The notes under the pieces were generated by a model. The model was not told where the DNA came from. It made no database searches and saw nothing but the letters and a program-made list of their open reading frames with translations. The position numbers and the translations under genes are program-made. A stretch of DNA of 64,000 nucleotides, from contig NZ_MYFO02000002.1 in the NCBI RefSeq assembly GCF_004514475.2, forward strand, positions 186,001-250,000, in the 5' to 3' direction. The stretch comes from Paenibacillus athensensis (GTDB lineage: Bacteria; Bacillota; Bacilli; Paenibacillales; NBRC-103111). This document shows, one piece after another, positions 24,435-34,588 of this stretch (its first letter is position 1; each line of letters begins with the position of its first letter).

Positions 24435-27107
24435 ATGAGCGAAGCGAACGAAACGAAACAGCAGCTGCAAATGCCAACCACCTACGATCCGAAGGAAGCG
24501 GAGCGTAAATGGTACGACTACTGGATGCAGCATGAATTTTTTAAAGCAGGCGACCGTCCGGACGCCGAGACCTACACGATTGTGATCCCGCCGCCGAACG
24601 TTACGGGGATGCTGCACATTGGACATGCGCTCGACTTTACGCTGCAGGACATCCTGATCCGCACGAAGCGGATGCAGGGCTATGACGCCTTGTGGCTGCC
24701 GGGCTCCGACCATGCGGGCATTGCCACGCAAACGAAGGTCGAGCAAAAGCTGCGCGAGGAAGGCTTGACGCGCTACGATTTGGGCCGCGAGAAGTTTCTG
24801 GAGAAGGTGTGGGAGTGGAAGGAGCATTACGCAGGCACGATCCGCGAGCAATGGGCGAAGATGGGCTTTTCGCTGGACTATTCGCGCGAGCGGTTTACAC
24901 TCGACGAGGGGCTGTCGCAGGCCGTGCGCGAGGTGTTCGTTTCTCTTTATGAAAAAGGCCTGATCTACCGCGGCAACTATATCATCAACTGGGACCCTGC
25001 AGCCCGCACCGCCCTGTCGGACGTTGAGGTGGAATACAAAGAGGTGCAGGGCAATCTGTACCATTTGGAATATAAAACGAAGGATGGCTCTGGCTCGATC
25101 GTCGTCGCCACGACGCGTCCGGAAACGATGCTCGGGGATACGGCGGTTGCCGTTCATCCGGAGGACGAGCGTTACAAGCATCTGATCGGACAAAGTCTGA
25201 TCCTGCCGGTGATCGGCCGGGAAATTCCGGTCGTTGCCGACGAATATGTCGAGAAGGAGTTTGGCAGCGGCGCGGTAAAAATCACACCGGCCCACGACCC
25301 GAACGACTTCGAGGTGGGCAAGCGCCACGATTTGCCGCAGGTGCTCGTGATGGACGAATCCGGCACGATGAATGCCAACGCCGGCCCGTATCAGGGACTG
25401 GACCGTTTCGAATGCCGCAAGAAGCTTGTTGCCGATCTCAAGGAGCAAGGCGTGCTGATCAAAATTGAAGAGCACGTCCATCAGGTTGGTCACAGCGAGC
25501 GCAGCGGCGCGGTCATCGAGCCGTATTTGTCGACGCAATGGTTCGTCAAGATGAAGCCGCTCGCCGAACGGGCGATTGCAGCGCAAAAAAGCGGCAACGG
25601 CGTTAATTTCGTGCCGGACCGCTTCGAGAAAATTTACCTGCACTGGATCGAAAACGTCCGCGACTGGTGCATTTCCCGCCAGCTGTGGTGGGGACACCGC
25701 ATTCCGGCGTGGCATTGCGACGATTGCGGCGGCTTGACGGTGGCCCGTCAGGACGCTTCGGCCTGCTCGCATTGCGGCAGCGCAAACGTCCGTCAGGACA
25801 ACGACGTGCTCGATACGTGGTTCAGCTCGGCGCTGTGGCCGTTTTCGACGCTTGGCTGGCCGGATGCGGACAGCGAGGATATGAAGCGTTTTTACCCGAC
25901 CGACGTGCTCGTCACGGGCTACGATATCATTTATTTCTGGGTGGCGCGGATGATTTTCAGCGCGCTGGAGTTTACGGAGCAAATTCCGTTTAAGGATGTG
26001 CTGATTCACGGACTGGTGCGCGACTCCGAAGGCCGCAAAATGTCCAAATCGCTGGGCAACGGCGTCGATCCGCTGGAGGTCATCGAGAAGTACGGCGCAG
26101 ACGCGATGCGCTTTATGATTTCGACCAGCAGCACGCCGGGGCAAGACCTGCGCTTCCGTTGGGAGCGCGTCGAGCAGGCCCGCAATTTTGCCAACAAAAT
26201 TTGGAACGCTTCGCGTTTTGCGCTGATGAATCTGGAAGGCGTACAGGCTGCGGATATCGATCTGTCGGGGGTAAAAGCGACGGCGGACCGCTGGATTTTG
26301 CACCGCTTGAACGAAACCGTGCGCGAGGTGACGCGCTTGATCGACAGCTACGAATTCGGCGAAACCGGCCGTTTGCTGTACAACTTCATTTGGGACGATT
26401 TGTGCGACTGGTACATCGAGTTCAGCAAGCTTTCCCTGTATGGCAGCGACGCCGCCGCCAAAAAGCAGACGCAATCGGTGCTCGCCTATGTGCTGGACCG
26501 CACACAGCGCCTGATTCATCCGTTTATGCCGTTTATCAGCGAGGAAATCTGGCAGCATTTGCCGCACGAAGGTCAGACGATTACGCTCGCTCCTTGGCCG
26601 ACGGAGGAAGCGGCGTTTGTCGCGCCGGACGCGGTGGCCGAGATGGAGCTGTTGATGGACGCCATTCGCGCCGTGCGCAACATCCGTGCCGAGGTCAACG
26701 TGCCGATGAGCAAAAAAATCGAGCTGCTGATCAAGCCGGCTGGCGCGGAGTCGCTGGACATCCTGCGCCGCAACGAAGATTACGTCAGCCGCTTCTGCAA
26801 CACGTCGCTATTATCGATTGACAGTGCGCTGACAGCGCCGGACAAGGCGATGACCGCGGTCATTACGGGCGCTGAGCTGTACCTGCCGCTGGCCGGTTTG
26901 ATCGATATCGAGCAGGAGCTGGCGCGGCTAAACAAGGAGCTGCAATCGCTGCACGGCGAAGTGGCGCGTATCGAGAAGAAGCTGGCGAACGAAGGCTTTG
27001 TCGCTAAAGCGCCGGCCAAGGTTATTGATGAGGAAAAAGCGAAGCTGGCCGACTATGCCGACAAGCGTGACAAGGTCATTGCGCGGCTGGCCGAGCTTCA
27101 GGGGTAA
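24435..27107 (+). CDS. valS: Valine-tRNA ligase
   Basis: 890 residues from ATG 24435 (GGAGGGTATTGTCG upstream). This is a class I synthetase: the HIGH signature is in [20 protein letters not shown], the editing domain follows, KMSKS is in [20 protein letters not shown], and there is an anticodon-binding helical domain. A C-terminal coiled coil ([20 protein letters not shown]) is typical of ValRS. It charges tRNA-Val and is controlled by the T-box leader. folC follows after six bases, so the two are likely cotranscribed. Confidence 0.98.
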   Translation: MSEANETKQQLQMPTTYDPKEAERKWYDYWMQHEFFKAGDRPDAETYTIVIPPPNVTGMLHIGHALDFTLQDILIRTKRMQGYDALWLPGSDHAGIATQTKVEQKLREEGLTRYDLGREKFLEKVWEWKEHYAGTIREQWAKMGFSLDYSRERFTLDEGLSQAVREVFVSLYEKGLIYRGNYIINWDPAARTALSDVEVEYKEVQGNLYHLEYKTKDGSGSIVVATTRPETMLGDTAVAVHPEDERYKHLIGQSLILPVIGREIPVVADEYVEKEFGSGAVKITPAHDPNDFEVGKRHDLPQVLVMDESGTMNANAGPYQGLDRFECRKKLVADLKEQGVLIKIEEHVHQVGHSERSGAVIEPYLSTQWFVKMKPLAERAIAAQKSGNGVNFVPDRFEKIYLHWIENVRDWCISRQLWWGHRIPAWHCDDCGGLTVARQDASACSHCGSANVRQDNDVLDTWFSSALWPFSTLGWPDADSEDMKRFYPTDVLVTGYDIIYFWVARMIFSALEFTEQIPFKDVLIHGLVRDSEGRKMSKSLGNGVDPLEVIEKYGADAMRFMISTSSTPGQDLRFRWERVEQARNFANKIWNASRFALMNLEGVQAADIDLSGVKATADRWILHRLNETVREVTRLIDSYEFGETGRLLYNFIWDDLCDWYIEFSKLSLYGSDAAAKKQTQSVLAYVLDRTQRLIHPFMPFISEEIWQHLPHEGQTITLAPWPTEEAAFVAPDAVAEMELLMDAIRAVRNIRAEVNVPMSKKIELLIKPAGAESLDILRRNEDYVSRFCNTSLLSIDSALTAPDKAMTAVITGAELYLPLAGLIDIEQELARLNKELQSLHGEVARIEKKLANEGFVAKAPAKVIDEEKAKLADYADKRDKVIARLAELQG

Positions 27108-27113
27108 ACGGGG

Positions 27114-28502
27114 ATGAGCACAATGCAGCAAGACCACAGCTCCGCCGAAGGGGCTTTTCAAACAGCGCGGGAAGCGATCGACTGGATTGTCGGACGGATG
27201 GAGAAGCTGGGCATGAAGCCGGGGCTGGCGCGGATGCAGCAGCTGATGGCCCGGCTCGGCCATCCCGAGCGCAGACTGAAATTCATTCATGTGGCCGGCA
27301 CAAACGGCAAGGGCTCAACCTGCGCCTTTCTGACCTCTGTGCTGCGGGCATGCGGCTACGATGTCGGCACGTTTACCTCCCCGTACTTAGAGAAATACAC
27401 GAACCGGATTCAGGTGAACGGCGAGGATATCGACGACGCGTCGCTTGTGCGGCTCGTCAACGAGCTCAAGCCGGTCATCGAGGAGATTTCGCAAGAGGAA
27501 GAGTACGGTCCGCCGACGATGTTCGAGATTACAACGGCGCTGGCGATTATGTATTTTGCCAAGGTCGGTTATCCCGATTATGTCGTATGGGAGACCGGAC
27601 TTGGGGGAAGACTGGATTGCACAAATATTGTCACGCCGGTTGTCTCGGTAATTACGAATGTCGGCCATGACCATATGGAGATTCTCGGCGATACGCTGGA
27701 GCTGGTGGCGGCGGAGAAAGCCGGGATCATCAAGGCCGGCGTGCCGGTCATTACAGCGGTCGATCATCCGGGCGCTCTGGCAGTCGTGGAGCAAACGGCC
27801 AAGGACAAAATGGCGACGATCTACAAGCTTGGCGCACAGTATGGCTTTACGCCGACCGGAAGCGAGCTGGACAATCAGCGGCTTGATTTCCGCGGGCCGT
27901 TCCGCGAGCTGCAGGACGTGGAGATTTCGCTGAACGGCAGCCATCAGCTGACCAATGCGGCAGTCGCGATCATGACGCTGGAGGTATTGCGCCAGTACTA
28001 CGCCTGCATCGTTGACGACGAGGATTTGCGGCGCGGGCTGCGCGAGACGCGTTGGCCGGGCCGGCTGGAGATGATTTCGCAGCAGCCGCGGCTGCTGCTC
28101 GACGGTGCGCACAATCCGGAAGGCGCCCAGACGCTGGCAGCGGCGCTGCGCGACGTGTATCGCTACGACAAGCTGCATTTTATGATCGGAATGCTGTCGA
28201 CGAAGAATCATACAGGCTACCTCAGGCATATACTACCATTGGTGGATACGCTCATCCTTACCGAACCGGATTTTCATAAAAAAGGAGAAGCGAGCAAGCT
28301 TGCCGAGCTGGCGCAGGAGCTCCTGAAGGACATGAACCTGCAGGCGGACATCGTCGTGGAGCGGGACTGGAAGCGGGCGCTGACGCTCTTGACGGAGCGG
28401 ACGGGATCGGACGACCTGGCGGTTGTCTCCGGCACGCTGTATCTGATCTCCGATGTTCGTTCCTGGATTATCAAGCAAACCGATTCTGAAAAGGGATGGT
28501 GA
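27114..28502 (+). CDS. folC: Bifunctional folylpolyglutamate synthase/dihydrofolate synthase
   Basis: 462 residues from ATG 27114. The Mur-ligase-like ATP site is FIHVAGTNGKGSTCAFLTSV; FTSPYLEKYTNRIQVNGEDI and the ligand motif LLLDGAHNPEGAQTL are those of FolC. It adds glutamate to dihydropteroate or tetrahydrofolate. It sits six bases after valS, as in Bacillus, and murC follows. Confidence 0.95.
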   Translation: MSTMQQDHSSAEGAFQTAREAIDWIVGRMEKLGMKPGLARMQQLMARLGHPERRLKFIHVAGTNGKGSTCAFLTSVLRACGYDVGTFTSPYLEKYTNRIQVNGEDIDDASLVRLVNELKPVIEEISQEEEYGPPTMFEITTALAIMYFAKVGYPDYVVWETGLGGRLDCTNIVTPVVSVITNVGHDHMEILGDTLELVAAEKAGIIKAGVPVITAVDHPGALAVVEQTAKDKMATIYKLGAQYGFTPTGSELDNQRLDFRGPFRELQDVEISLNGSHQLTNAAVAIMTLEVLRQYYACIVDDEDLRRGLRETRWPGRLEMISQQPRLLLDGAHNPEGAQTLAAALRDVYRYDKLHFMIGMLSTKNHTGYLRHILPLVDTLILTEPDFHKKGEASKLAELAQELLKDMNLQADIVVERDWKRALTLLTERTGSDDLAVVSGTLYLISDVRSWIIKQTDSEKGW

Positions 28503-28509
28503 GAACGGC

Positions 28510-29901
28510 GTGAGTCAAGCAGAGCACGTACATTTCATCGGCATCGGCGGATACGGCATGAGCGCCATAGCCAAGGTGATGCTGGAGATGGGCTACCGCA
28601 TTTCCGGCTCGGACCTTGCGCAGCAGGAGCTGACGGAGAAGCTGCGGGCCAAGGGAGCGCGCGTCTTTATCGGACATGAAGCGCAAAACGTCAGCGGCGC
28701 GGATCTGGTCGTCTACTCCACGGCGTTGTCCAAGGACAACGTGGAAATGCAGGCTGCCGAGGAGCTGAACATCCCGATCATTCACCGCTCGCAGATGCTG
28801 GCGCGGCTGATGAACGAACGCAAGGGCATCGCCGTTGCCGGCGCGCACGGGAAAACGACAACGTCTTCGATGATCGCGCTGGTGATGGAGACGACGGGCA
28901 TGGACCCGACATATATCATCGGCGGCGAAATCATGAACGTAGGCAGCAACGCCAAGGCGGGCAAGGGCGAATACGTCGTCGCGGAAGCGGACGAGAGCGA
29001 CGGCACGTTTTTGCAATACCACCCGACATTGGCGTTGGTCAACAATATTGAAGCGGATCATTTGGAAAACTACGACGGTGATTTCGAAAATTTGAAAAAT
29101 GCGTATGCGCAGTTTTTGAGCCAGGTGCGCCCTGGCGGCAAAGCGATTGTCTGTCTGGATGACGCGCATTTGCAGACGATGATTCCGCAAATTCAAAGCG
29201 AAGTGCTGACGTACGGCATTGAGCGGACGGAAGCGGACTTTGTGGCGACCGATATCGCGCTTGGCGACCGTCGGGTGACGTTCAACGTGAAGCGCAGCGG
29301 GGAGACGCTGGGGCAGATTACGTTGTCGGTTCCCGGCCGGCACAATGTCTATAACGCGCTGGCGACGGTCATTACGTGTCTTGCGGCCGGCATTCCATTT
29401 GAGCGGATCGCAGCGGCGATTACCGAGTTCCGCGGCGCGAAGCGGCGTTTTCAGGTGCTGGGCGAAGTCGGCGGCATCCTCGTGATCGACGATTATGCGC
29501 ATCACCCGACAGAGATCGAAGCGACGATCAGCGCGGCCAAGGCGACCGGCAAGCGGATTATCGCCGTATTCCAGCCGCAGCGCTATACGCGCACGTATTA
29601 TTTGTTCGAGCAGTTCAGTCGTTGCTTTGGCGATGCCGATGAGGTGATTATTACCGACATCTATTCGCCGGCGGGCGAGAAACGGATCGAAGGCGTCGAT
29701 TCGGAGAAGCTGGTCGAGCTGATCCGCCAGAACAGCAATCCGCATGTGCGGCACATTGCCACGCGTGACGAGGTGCAGGCCGAGCTGACGGAGCGGGTAC
29801 AGGACGGCGATCTGGTGCTGACGATGGGGGCGGGCGATATTTGGAAGGCTGCCGACGGTCTGGCCAAATCGCTGCGCAGCAAGTACGAAACAAGCGCATA
29901 A
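28510..29901 (+). CDS. murC: UDP-N-acetylmuramate-L-alanine ligase
   Basis: 463 residues. The start GTG 28510 follows AAGGGATGGTGAG; a longer frame runs back into folC. The N-terminal glycine-rich UDP site is HFIGIGGYGMSAIAKVMLEM, the ATP loop is AGAHGKTTTSSMIALVME, and VIDDYAHHPTEIEATI is the MurC signature. It adds the first L-Ala of the peptidoglycan stem peptide in the cytoplasm. A terminator ends the valS-folC-murC unit. Confidence 0.96.
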   Translation: MSQAEHVHFIGIGGYGMSAIAKVMLEMGYRISGSDLAQQELTEKLRAKGARVFIGHEAQNVSGADLVVYSTALSKDNVEMQAAEELNIPIIHRSQMLARLMNERKGIAVAGAHGKTTTSSMIALVMETTGMDPTYIIGGEIMNVGSNAKAGKGEYVVAEADESDGTFLQYHPTLALVNNIEADHLENYDGDFENLKNAYAQFLSQVRPGGKAIVCLDDAHLQTMIPQIQSEVLTYGIERTEADFVATDIALGDRRVTFNVKRSGETLGQITLSVPGRHNVYNALATVITCLAAGIPFERIAAAITEFRGAKRRFQVLGEVGGILVIDDYAHHPTEIEATISAAKATGKRIIAVFQPQRYTRTYYLFEQFSRCFGDADEVIITDIYSPAGEKRIEGVDSEKLVELIRQNSNPHVRHIATRDEVQAELTERVQDGDLVLTMGAGDIWKAADGLAKSLRSKYETSA

Positions 29902-29906
29902 CTTGC

Positions 29907-29945
29907 AAAACCGCTGTGCAGCGATAAGCTCAGGCGGTTTTTTCT
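29907..29945 (+). terminator. Terminator of the valS-folC-murC operon
   Basis: AAACCGC / GCGGTTT stem with a 19-base loop, then TTTTTCTTTTTTT. Confidence 0.8.
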
Positions 29946-30025
29946 TTTTTTGAAGACCGGCACATATTTCGATTCTCTCTATCATAGTCTGATAGTACAA
30001 GATTTGGACAAGGGAGAGGACATAG

Positions 30026-31762
30026 ATGAGCAAAGCGAGAATTACGTATCGGTTTGATCAGGATCGGCAGGAGCACGGGGGACGCAGAACGGGAGCGGCG
30101 AAAGGGGAGCGGGTTATTCCGCTGTATGCCGACGAATATAGTGTTAAGGAAGATTCCGCTCCTTCGCGGGCGGACGAGTCTGGAGCGGACGAGCGCTCTG
30201 CGGGTGATGTTGAGCCGTGGCGGGAAAGCGATTTGCGGCAAGATGGGCGAAAGTTCGGGGCCAAGGAGGTTAAAGCCGCCGGTCGGGGTGCGGTCCCCGC
30301 ACAATCGGGACGTGGCACAGTCGAAGCGCATATGGAGCGCAACGCGAAGCGGCGCGAGCAGCCGCACGAGCAGCAGCGTGGCGAGCAAGAAGCGTGGCCG
30401 ACGGCCGATTTGGACGAATCGTCCACCAGGCGTTATACCAGCCTGTTCGGGCCGGACGATTTTCAATCGTTTACGAGCGAGTACGGCGGCTGGTCAGCGC
30501 CGGTGGAAGCGGAAAGCGAAAGCGATCGGGTTGAACGGGCCATTCGCGAATCGCGCAGCGGGCGTTCGCTGGACGGCGGCGCCGGAAAAAGCGAGCTTAC
30601 CGGACAGACGGGGTCTGCGGGAACGGTTGGTCGCGCCGGAGCTGCCGGCTCTACAGAGTTTGCCGGTTACGGCGGGGCGCCGGGAGTGGATAAAGACGGG
30701 CGCGAGTCCGGGCCGTGGAGCGGCGGCTGGGGCGACGAACGCGGTGTTTGGACGAACCGCGGCGGTCGTGACGAGCAGGAAGGGCGCGGGCCGTGGTTCG
30801 AGCCGGAGACCGGCGTGCGGTATGCCCGCTCGGGGAGGACGCCTTGGGTGCGCATTGCTACCTCGATTGCCGGCGCGGTCGTGACAGGCGTAGCGTTTGG
30901 ATTTTTTGTGCTCAGTCTCTTTTCCGGTGGAGATCAGCCGTCGGGCGACAGCGGCGCAGTCAAGCAAGCCGCCGTGCAGACGTCGGCGGCGACTGACGGG
31001 AGCGGGGCGACGGCTGGGAACGCGGCTGGTGGCGCGGCCGCGGTCGGAACGGGCGCTGCTGCGGGCAGCGACGGTGCGGGCAAGGCGGACGTTGCCGGTG
31101 CTGCTGCCGGAGCCGGAGCGGGCGGTCCGGCTGTACCGGCGCAAATCGCGGCGCAAAGCTACGCGTTTTTGCAAAACGGCGTGTTCAGCACACTGGCTAG
31201 CGCGCAAGCCGCGCAAACGGAGCTGAAAAGGAAGGGGCTGGCTTCGGCGCTGGAGCAAAGCGACAAGCTGACGGTGTTCGTCGGCTTTGCGCAAAGTCGC
31301 GACGACGCGTTGGCGTTAAGCCAGCAGCTGCAGGATAAGCAGCTTGAGGTGTATATCAAGTCCGTCGACATTCCGGCTGCGGCGCAAATCCGCTGGAGCG
31401 GAAGTAAACCCGAGGCTGTCGGCGCTTTGGTAGGCGATGCCGGCAAGCTCGTCCAGACGATCAGTGGCTTGACGGTTGTGCATTTGGCCGAATCGAGCCC
31501 GACTTCGATCGACGATGCGTCGATGCAGGCCATTCGCGCGGCGCATCAGGCGTTGACCAAGCAGGCGGCGGCAGCGGGCGAGGGGATGAGCGAGGACGTG
31601 AAGCCCTTTGTGCAGCAGATGACCACAGCGGCCAGCAGTGCGGTACAATCGATGGAGGAGTACAAAAAAAATCCATCCGCTGCGATGCTCTGGCAGGCAC
31701 AATCGTCGATGATGCAGCTGATTCTTGCCGAAAAGGCGCTGATGAAGCAAATTGCGCTATAA
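30026..31762 (+). CDS. SPOR-domain single-pass membrane protein in the spoIIB position
   Basis: 578 residues from ATG 30026 (AAGGGAGAGGAC upstream). There is a long Arg/Glu/Gly-rich cytoplasmic N-terminus (about 1-270), one membrane segment (IATSIAGAVVTGVAFGFFVL, about 277-300) and an Ala/Gly linker. The SPOR domain (about 373-450, SYAFLQNGVFSTLASAQAAQ to LEVYIKSVDIP) binds denuded septal peptidoglycan, and a helical tail follows. In Bacillus the gene between folC and maf is spoIIB, also a type II SPOR protein that helps localise the engulfment machinery. Position and architecture support a SpoIIB-like role, though the N-terminus is far longer. Confidence 0.75.
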   Translation: MSKARITYRFDQDRQEHGGRRTGAAKGERVIPLYADEYSVKEDSAPSRADESGADERSAGDVEPWRESDLRQDGRKFGAKEVKAAGRGAVPAQSGRGTVEAHMERNAKRREQPHEQQRGEQEAWPTADLDESSTRRYTSLFGPDDFQSFTSEYGGWSAPVEAESESDRVERAIRESRSGRSLDGGAGKSELTGQTGSAGTVGRAGAAGSTEFAGYGGAPGVDKDGRESGPWSGGWGDERGVWTNRGGRDEQEGRGPWFEPETGVRYARSGRTPWVRIATSIAGAVVTGVAFGFFVLSLFSGGDQPSGDSGAVKQAAVQTSAATDGSGATAGNAAGGAAAVGTGAAAGSDGAGKADVAGAAAGAGAGGPAVPAQIAAQSYAFLQNGVFSTLASAQAAQTELKRKGLASALEQSDKLTVFVGFAQSRDDALALSQQLQDKQLEVYIKSVDIPAAAQIRWSGSKPEAVGALVGDAGKLVQTISGLTVVHLAESSPTSIDDASMQAIRAAHQALTKQAAAAGEGMSEDVKPFVQQMTTAASSAVQSMEEYKKNPSAAMLWQAQSSMMQLILAEKALMKQIAL

Positions 31763-32486
31763 GGTGAGGGATGAGGCGCTTGCAGCGGTGCTGTGGCGCT
31801 GGATTATTGGCCGAGGGGGCTTATCTGATCTGTCTATCTGTCCGCCTGAATGCAATCGCTGTGCAGGTTGTCTGACAGTATCGGAAGCTTGAGAGGTGAG
31901 CTTGCGCATTGCCTGCCGATGAGCGGAGCTGCCAGATATCCGCAATATGGAGAGCTTGAGCTTCGCGCAGGGGGCGATTGGGGGAGCCAGGTCGTGAGAG
32001 CCAGAGCCATATACCACTATCGCAGGCCGCTTTCAGGCAGCCGCTCCCTTCTGCCGACGCAGAAACGGGCCTGACGGAGCCATTCACGGTGATGGGCCAG
32101 ACTTGCAGACAAAGCAAAAACCTCTTGTTTTCCTTCCTCTGGACGAGGAGGGAAGGGCAAGAGGTTTTTTGCCGAGTTGCCTCAGCGAGCATGGATAGCC
32201 GAGCAAGGATTGGACCGGCATAGGCGCCGGCAGGGGGCTGACGCAAGTCCGTTTTCGGGAACTGCCGCGGGCTCGGTCCGGCTTAGCGGGCCGAACAGCT
32301 TGCTGCCGACGCAGATCCTTCGGCGCGTAGTGCCGGGGTACGGCGGCAGTCAGGGCTCTGACATGCGGCGTGGGGCCGAAGCTGTAACTGCGGGAGACTC
32401 CCGGAGCGCGCTGCTGCGGCTGTACGGCGGCTGTCGAAGCGGCGCGTTGTAACCGCGGCCGTCGCCTGCTGACTGCGCAGCCGACG
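31763..32486. other. About 720 bases without a supported gene
   Basis: Open frames here are short, lack ribosome sites and have no recognisable protein. The stretch holds one strong bidirectional hairpin terminator (32116-32172) and scattered short inverted repeats. A motif CTGCCGACGCAG occurs twice (about 32050 and 32302). Confidence 0.5.
32116..32172. terminator. Strong bidirectional terminator
   Basis: AAAACCTCTTG..TTCCTTCCTC / GAGGAGGGAA..CAAGAGGTTTT, a stem of more than 20 pairs with A-run and T-run on its sides. It lies between the SPOR gene and the convergent amidase gene. Confidence 0.85.
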
Positions 32487-33953
32487 TCAGCGCCCGGTCG
32501 CGGCGGCGTAGCGGTCGAGCAGCGCCGCCATCTCCGCGCGCGTCATCGGCGCCTCGGGCTCGAACAGCGTGTCGGTGACACCGCTGATCAGCCCTTGCGC
32601 CTGCAGCGCGCGAACTGCGCCGGCGGCCCAGTGCCCCGCCGGCACGTCCACGAACGCGCCGCTTGCTGTCGGCGCGTGCGTTCCCGGCTGCGCTGCCGCG
32701 AGCAGCCGCGCAAACAACACGGCGACCTCCGCGCGCGTGATTGGTTGGTCCGGACGGATCGTGCCGTCCGGATAGCCTTCAAGCAGGCCGAGTCTGCCTG
32801 CTTGCAGCATCGCGGCGCTGGCCCAGTGCGCCGCTGGCAGATCGCGGTAGCCGGCCTCGTTCCCGGCGGAAGCCTTCGCCGGTGCCGCTGTCCCGCTGCC
32901 CGTGGAGCCTTTCGCCGCCGTTGCTGCCCTGGCGGCGGCTTGTCCGCGCGCGGCGTCAGACGCAGCGTCCGCTCCAGCGCCGCTGCCGGCCGCGTCCACC
33001 GCCAGCGAAACGCTGCCGCTTGCGGCCGTACTCGCTGCCGCCCTGCCCGTGGCCGCGTCGGCAGGCACGTCAGCCGCATCGGCCGCCGCGGCGCAGCCGT
33101 ACACCGCGCCGGTCACCGTAGCCGCTGCGCCCGTACAGCCAAGCGCGTCAAAATCAAACGCCCGATCCATCAGCGTCACGAATTCCGCGCGCGTCAGCGC
33201 CCGATCGGGCGCGTAGCGGTTGTTCGCGCCTTCGACCCAGCCCAGGTCGTGCAGCCGCATAATCGCTTCTCGCGCCCAATGGCCGATCGTATCGACGAAT
33301 ACCGGCGGCGTGAACGCCTCGATGCCGCGTTCAATGGCAATCGCCATCCGCGTGCGAACGGCATCGTCGGCCAGCAGCGACGCGTCGCTCCAATTGCTGA
33401 GAAAGGCCGTTTCCACCAGAATGCTCGGAATGGTTCCCATACGGGTTACATACACGGCGCTGGGCGTCAGGCCGAGATTGCGCGTACCGGCTGCGCCGAC
33501 CAGCGACGTCAGCACGTCTTGGGCGAGCTGTTTGCTGTAAGGCGTCATCACTTGCATCGTATCGCTGGCCGGATAATCCGATTGCGGGTAAGCATTGTCA
33601 TAATATAGCACCATCGAGCCTTGAATGTCGGAGCGCGTGTGCGAATTGGCATGGATCGACACGAACAGGTCGGCATTTTGCGCATTGGTGAAAGCGACCC
33701 GATCGGCCAAGGAAATATAATGATCATCGCTGCGCGACATGACGACTTCGTAGCCGCGGCTGGCCAGCTCGCTGCCGAGCTTGGCGGCGATATCCAGATT
33801 GACGGCTTTTTCCTGCAAGCCGTTGACGCCAATGGCGCCGGGGTCGCTGCCGCCGTGACCGGCGTCGACGACAACCTTGTAGGCCAGTGCGTCGTAAGGA
33901 AAAGCGAGCGTTAGCAAAAGCGTTAGCGCCAGCAATTTTTTAAAGGTAGGCAT
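32487..33953 (-). CDS. Secreted N-acetylmuramoyl-L-alanine amidase with SLH domains
   Basis: 488 residues. Signal peptide about 1-24 (KKLLALTLLLTLAFPYDALA). The Amidase_3 catalytic domain (about 25-215) has zinc His in VVVDAGHGGSDPGAIGVNG, zinc Glu in LQEKAVNLD, zinc His in DLFVSIHANSH and the catalytic Glu in SILVETAFLSN. Three SLH repeats follow, split by an Ala-rich linker of about 100 residues between SLH1 and SLH2. SLH domains bind pyruvylated wall polymers, so the enzyme should be retained at the cell surface and cut the peptide stem from muramic acid. A CwlD/CwlM-like core with surface anchoring. Confidence 0.92.
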   Translation of the reverse strand: MPTFKKLLALTLLLTLAFPYDALAYKVVVDAGHGGSDPGAIGVNGLQEKAVNLDIAAKLGSELASRGYEVVMSRSDDHYISLADRVAFTNAQNADLFVSIHANSHTRSDIQGSMVLYYDNAYPQSDYPASDTMQVMTPYSKQLAQDVLTSLVGAAGTRNLGLTPSAVYVTRMGTIPSILVETAFLSNWSDASLLADDAVRTRMAIAIERGIEAFTPPVFVDTIGHWAREAIMRLHDLGWVEGANNRYAPDRALTRAEFVTLMDRAFDFDALGCTGAAATVTGAVYGCAAAADAADVPADAATGRAAASTAASGSVSLAVDAAGSGAGADAASDAARGQAAARAATAAKGSTGSGTAAPAKASAGNEAGYRDLPAAHWASAAMLQAGRLGLLEGYPDGTIRPDQPITRAEVAVLFARLLAAAQPGTHAPTASGAFVDVPAGHWAAGAVRALQAQGLISGVTDTLFEPEAPMTRAEMAALLDRYAAATGR

Positions 33954-34137
33954 AAGCGGTCGATTCCCTCCCGTTGTTCATCTTACTAGGAACGCCCGCC
34001 TGCTGTAAGCAGGTAAGATTCGGCAAGGCCGTTTGTCTGGCGCAAAACCGGCAGGTCAAGGCGGATGAAACCCGCGGTTGAAGCCCGGCGGCTCGGGCAA
34101 GTATAATAAGCTTGTGTGAGCGGAGAGGATGGCGGCT

Positions 34138-34380
34138 ATGAAAAAAAATACAATCACGCTCGTGTTGTTTCTGATCGTCGGCCTGCTGGCCGGCGTGATC
34201 GTCGGGCAGCTGCTGGAGCCGGTGCCTGCACTGGGCTTTTTGAGCAAATCGACGCAGATCAGCTGGGAGCCAAAAGGCGATCTTCAGGTGCTGAAATACG
34301 AGCTTCACCTGCAAATTAAATTGAATCTCTGCACCATTTTGGGATTGGCCGGTGCATACTTGCTATACCGCAAGCTGTGA
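34138..34380 (+). CDS. DUF4321 family small membrane protein
   Basis: 80 residues. ATG 34138 is chosen because GGAGAGG lies nine bases upstream; the ATG at 34129 overlaps that site. Two hydrophobic segments (TLVLFLIVGLLAGVIVGQLL and LNLCTILGLAGAYLLYRKL) flank a short exterior loop. DUF4321 proteins are typically encoded just before maf in Bacillota; the function is unknown, probably linked to elongation or sporulation by context. Confidence 0.85.
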   Translation: MKKNTITLVLFLIVGLLAGVIVGQLLEPVPALGFLSKSTQISWEPKGDLQVLKYELHLQIKLNLCTILGLAGAYLLYRKL

Positions 34381-34401
34381 GCGGTAGGGCAATAAAAGTC
34401 C

Positions 34402-34557
34402 GGTGAACAAGTGGCCGGAGAGTCGATAGGGAGCTGGAACAGCGTCAGCATTCTCCTTGTAGACGGATTTTCACCCCAAACGGGGTCATTCCATCGAAAA
34501 TCCGGCTACTACAGCGAGTGGAAACCGCTATCGACCGGAGGACACTGGTTTTTCACC
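34402..34557 (+). ncRNA. Candidate structured RNA or hairpin element upstream of maf
   Basis: Nested complementary segments are visible. GGTGAA (34402-34407) pairs with TTCACC (34552-34557). GTCGATAG (34422-34429) pairs with CTATCGAC (34528-34535), extended by CCG/CGG. Inside lie two hairpins: GGA.GCTG (34430-34436) with CAGC....TCC (34446-34456), and GTAG.CGGATTTTC (34459-34472) with GAAAATCCG.CTAC (34496-34509). The second is topped by CCCC/GGGG. Together they make a three-way junction of about 156 bases ending about 15 bases before the maf ribosome site. No T-run follows the fold. It matches no riboswitch class I know; a small inverted-repeat mobile element is an alternative. Confidence 0.5.
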
Positions 34558-34588
34558 AAGCTTTTAAACAAAAGGAGTTGACTGACGT

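Noticed and set aside
24252-26567. 771-codon minus-strand frame opposite valS
   Set aside because: Antisense of valS codons; it runs over the T-box terminator and has no protein similarity I can see.
31821-32246. 141-codon minus-strand frame in the 720-base gap
   Set aside because: It reads through a strong terminator hairpin, and its composition is not protein-like.
33548-33874. Frames opposite or inside the amidase gene
   Set aside because: The amidase frame has signal peptide, zinc ligands and SLH repeats; the others have none.
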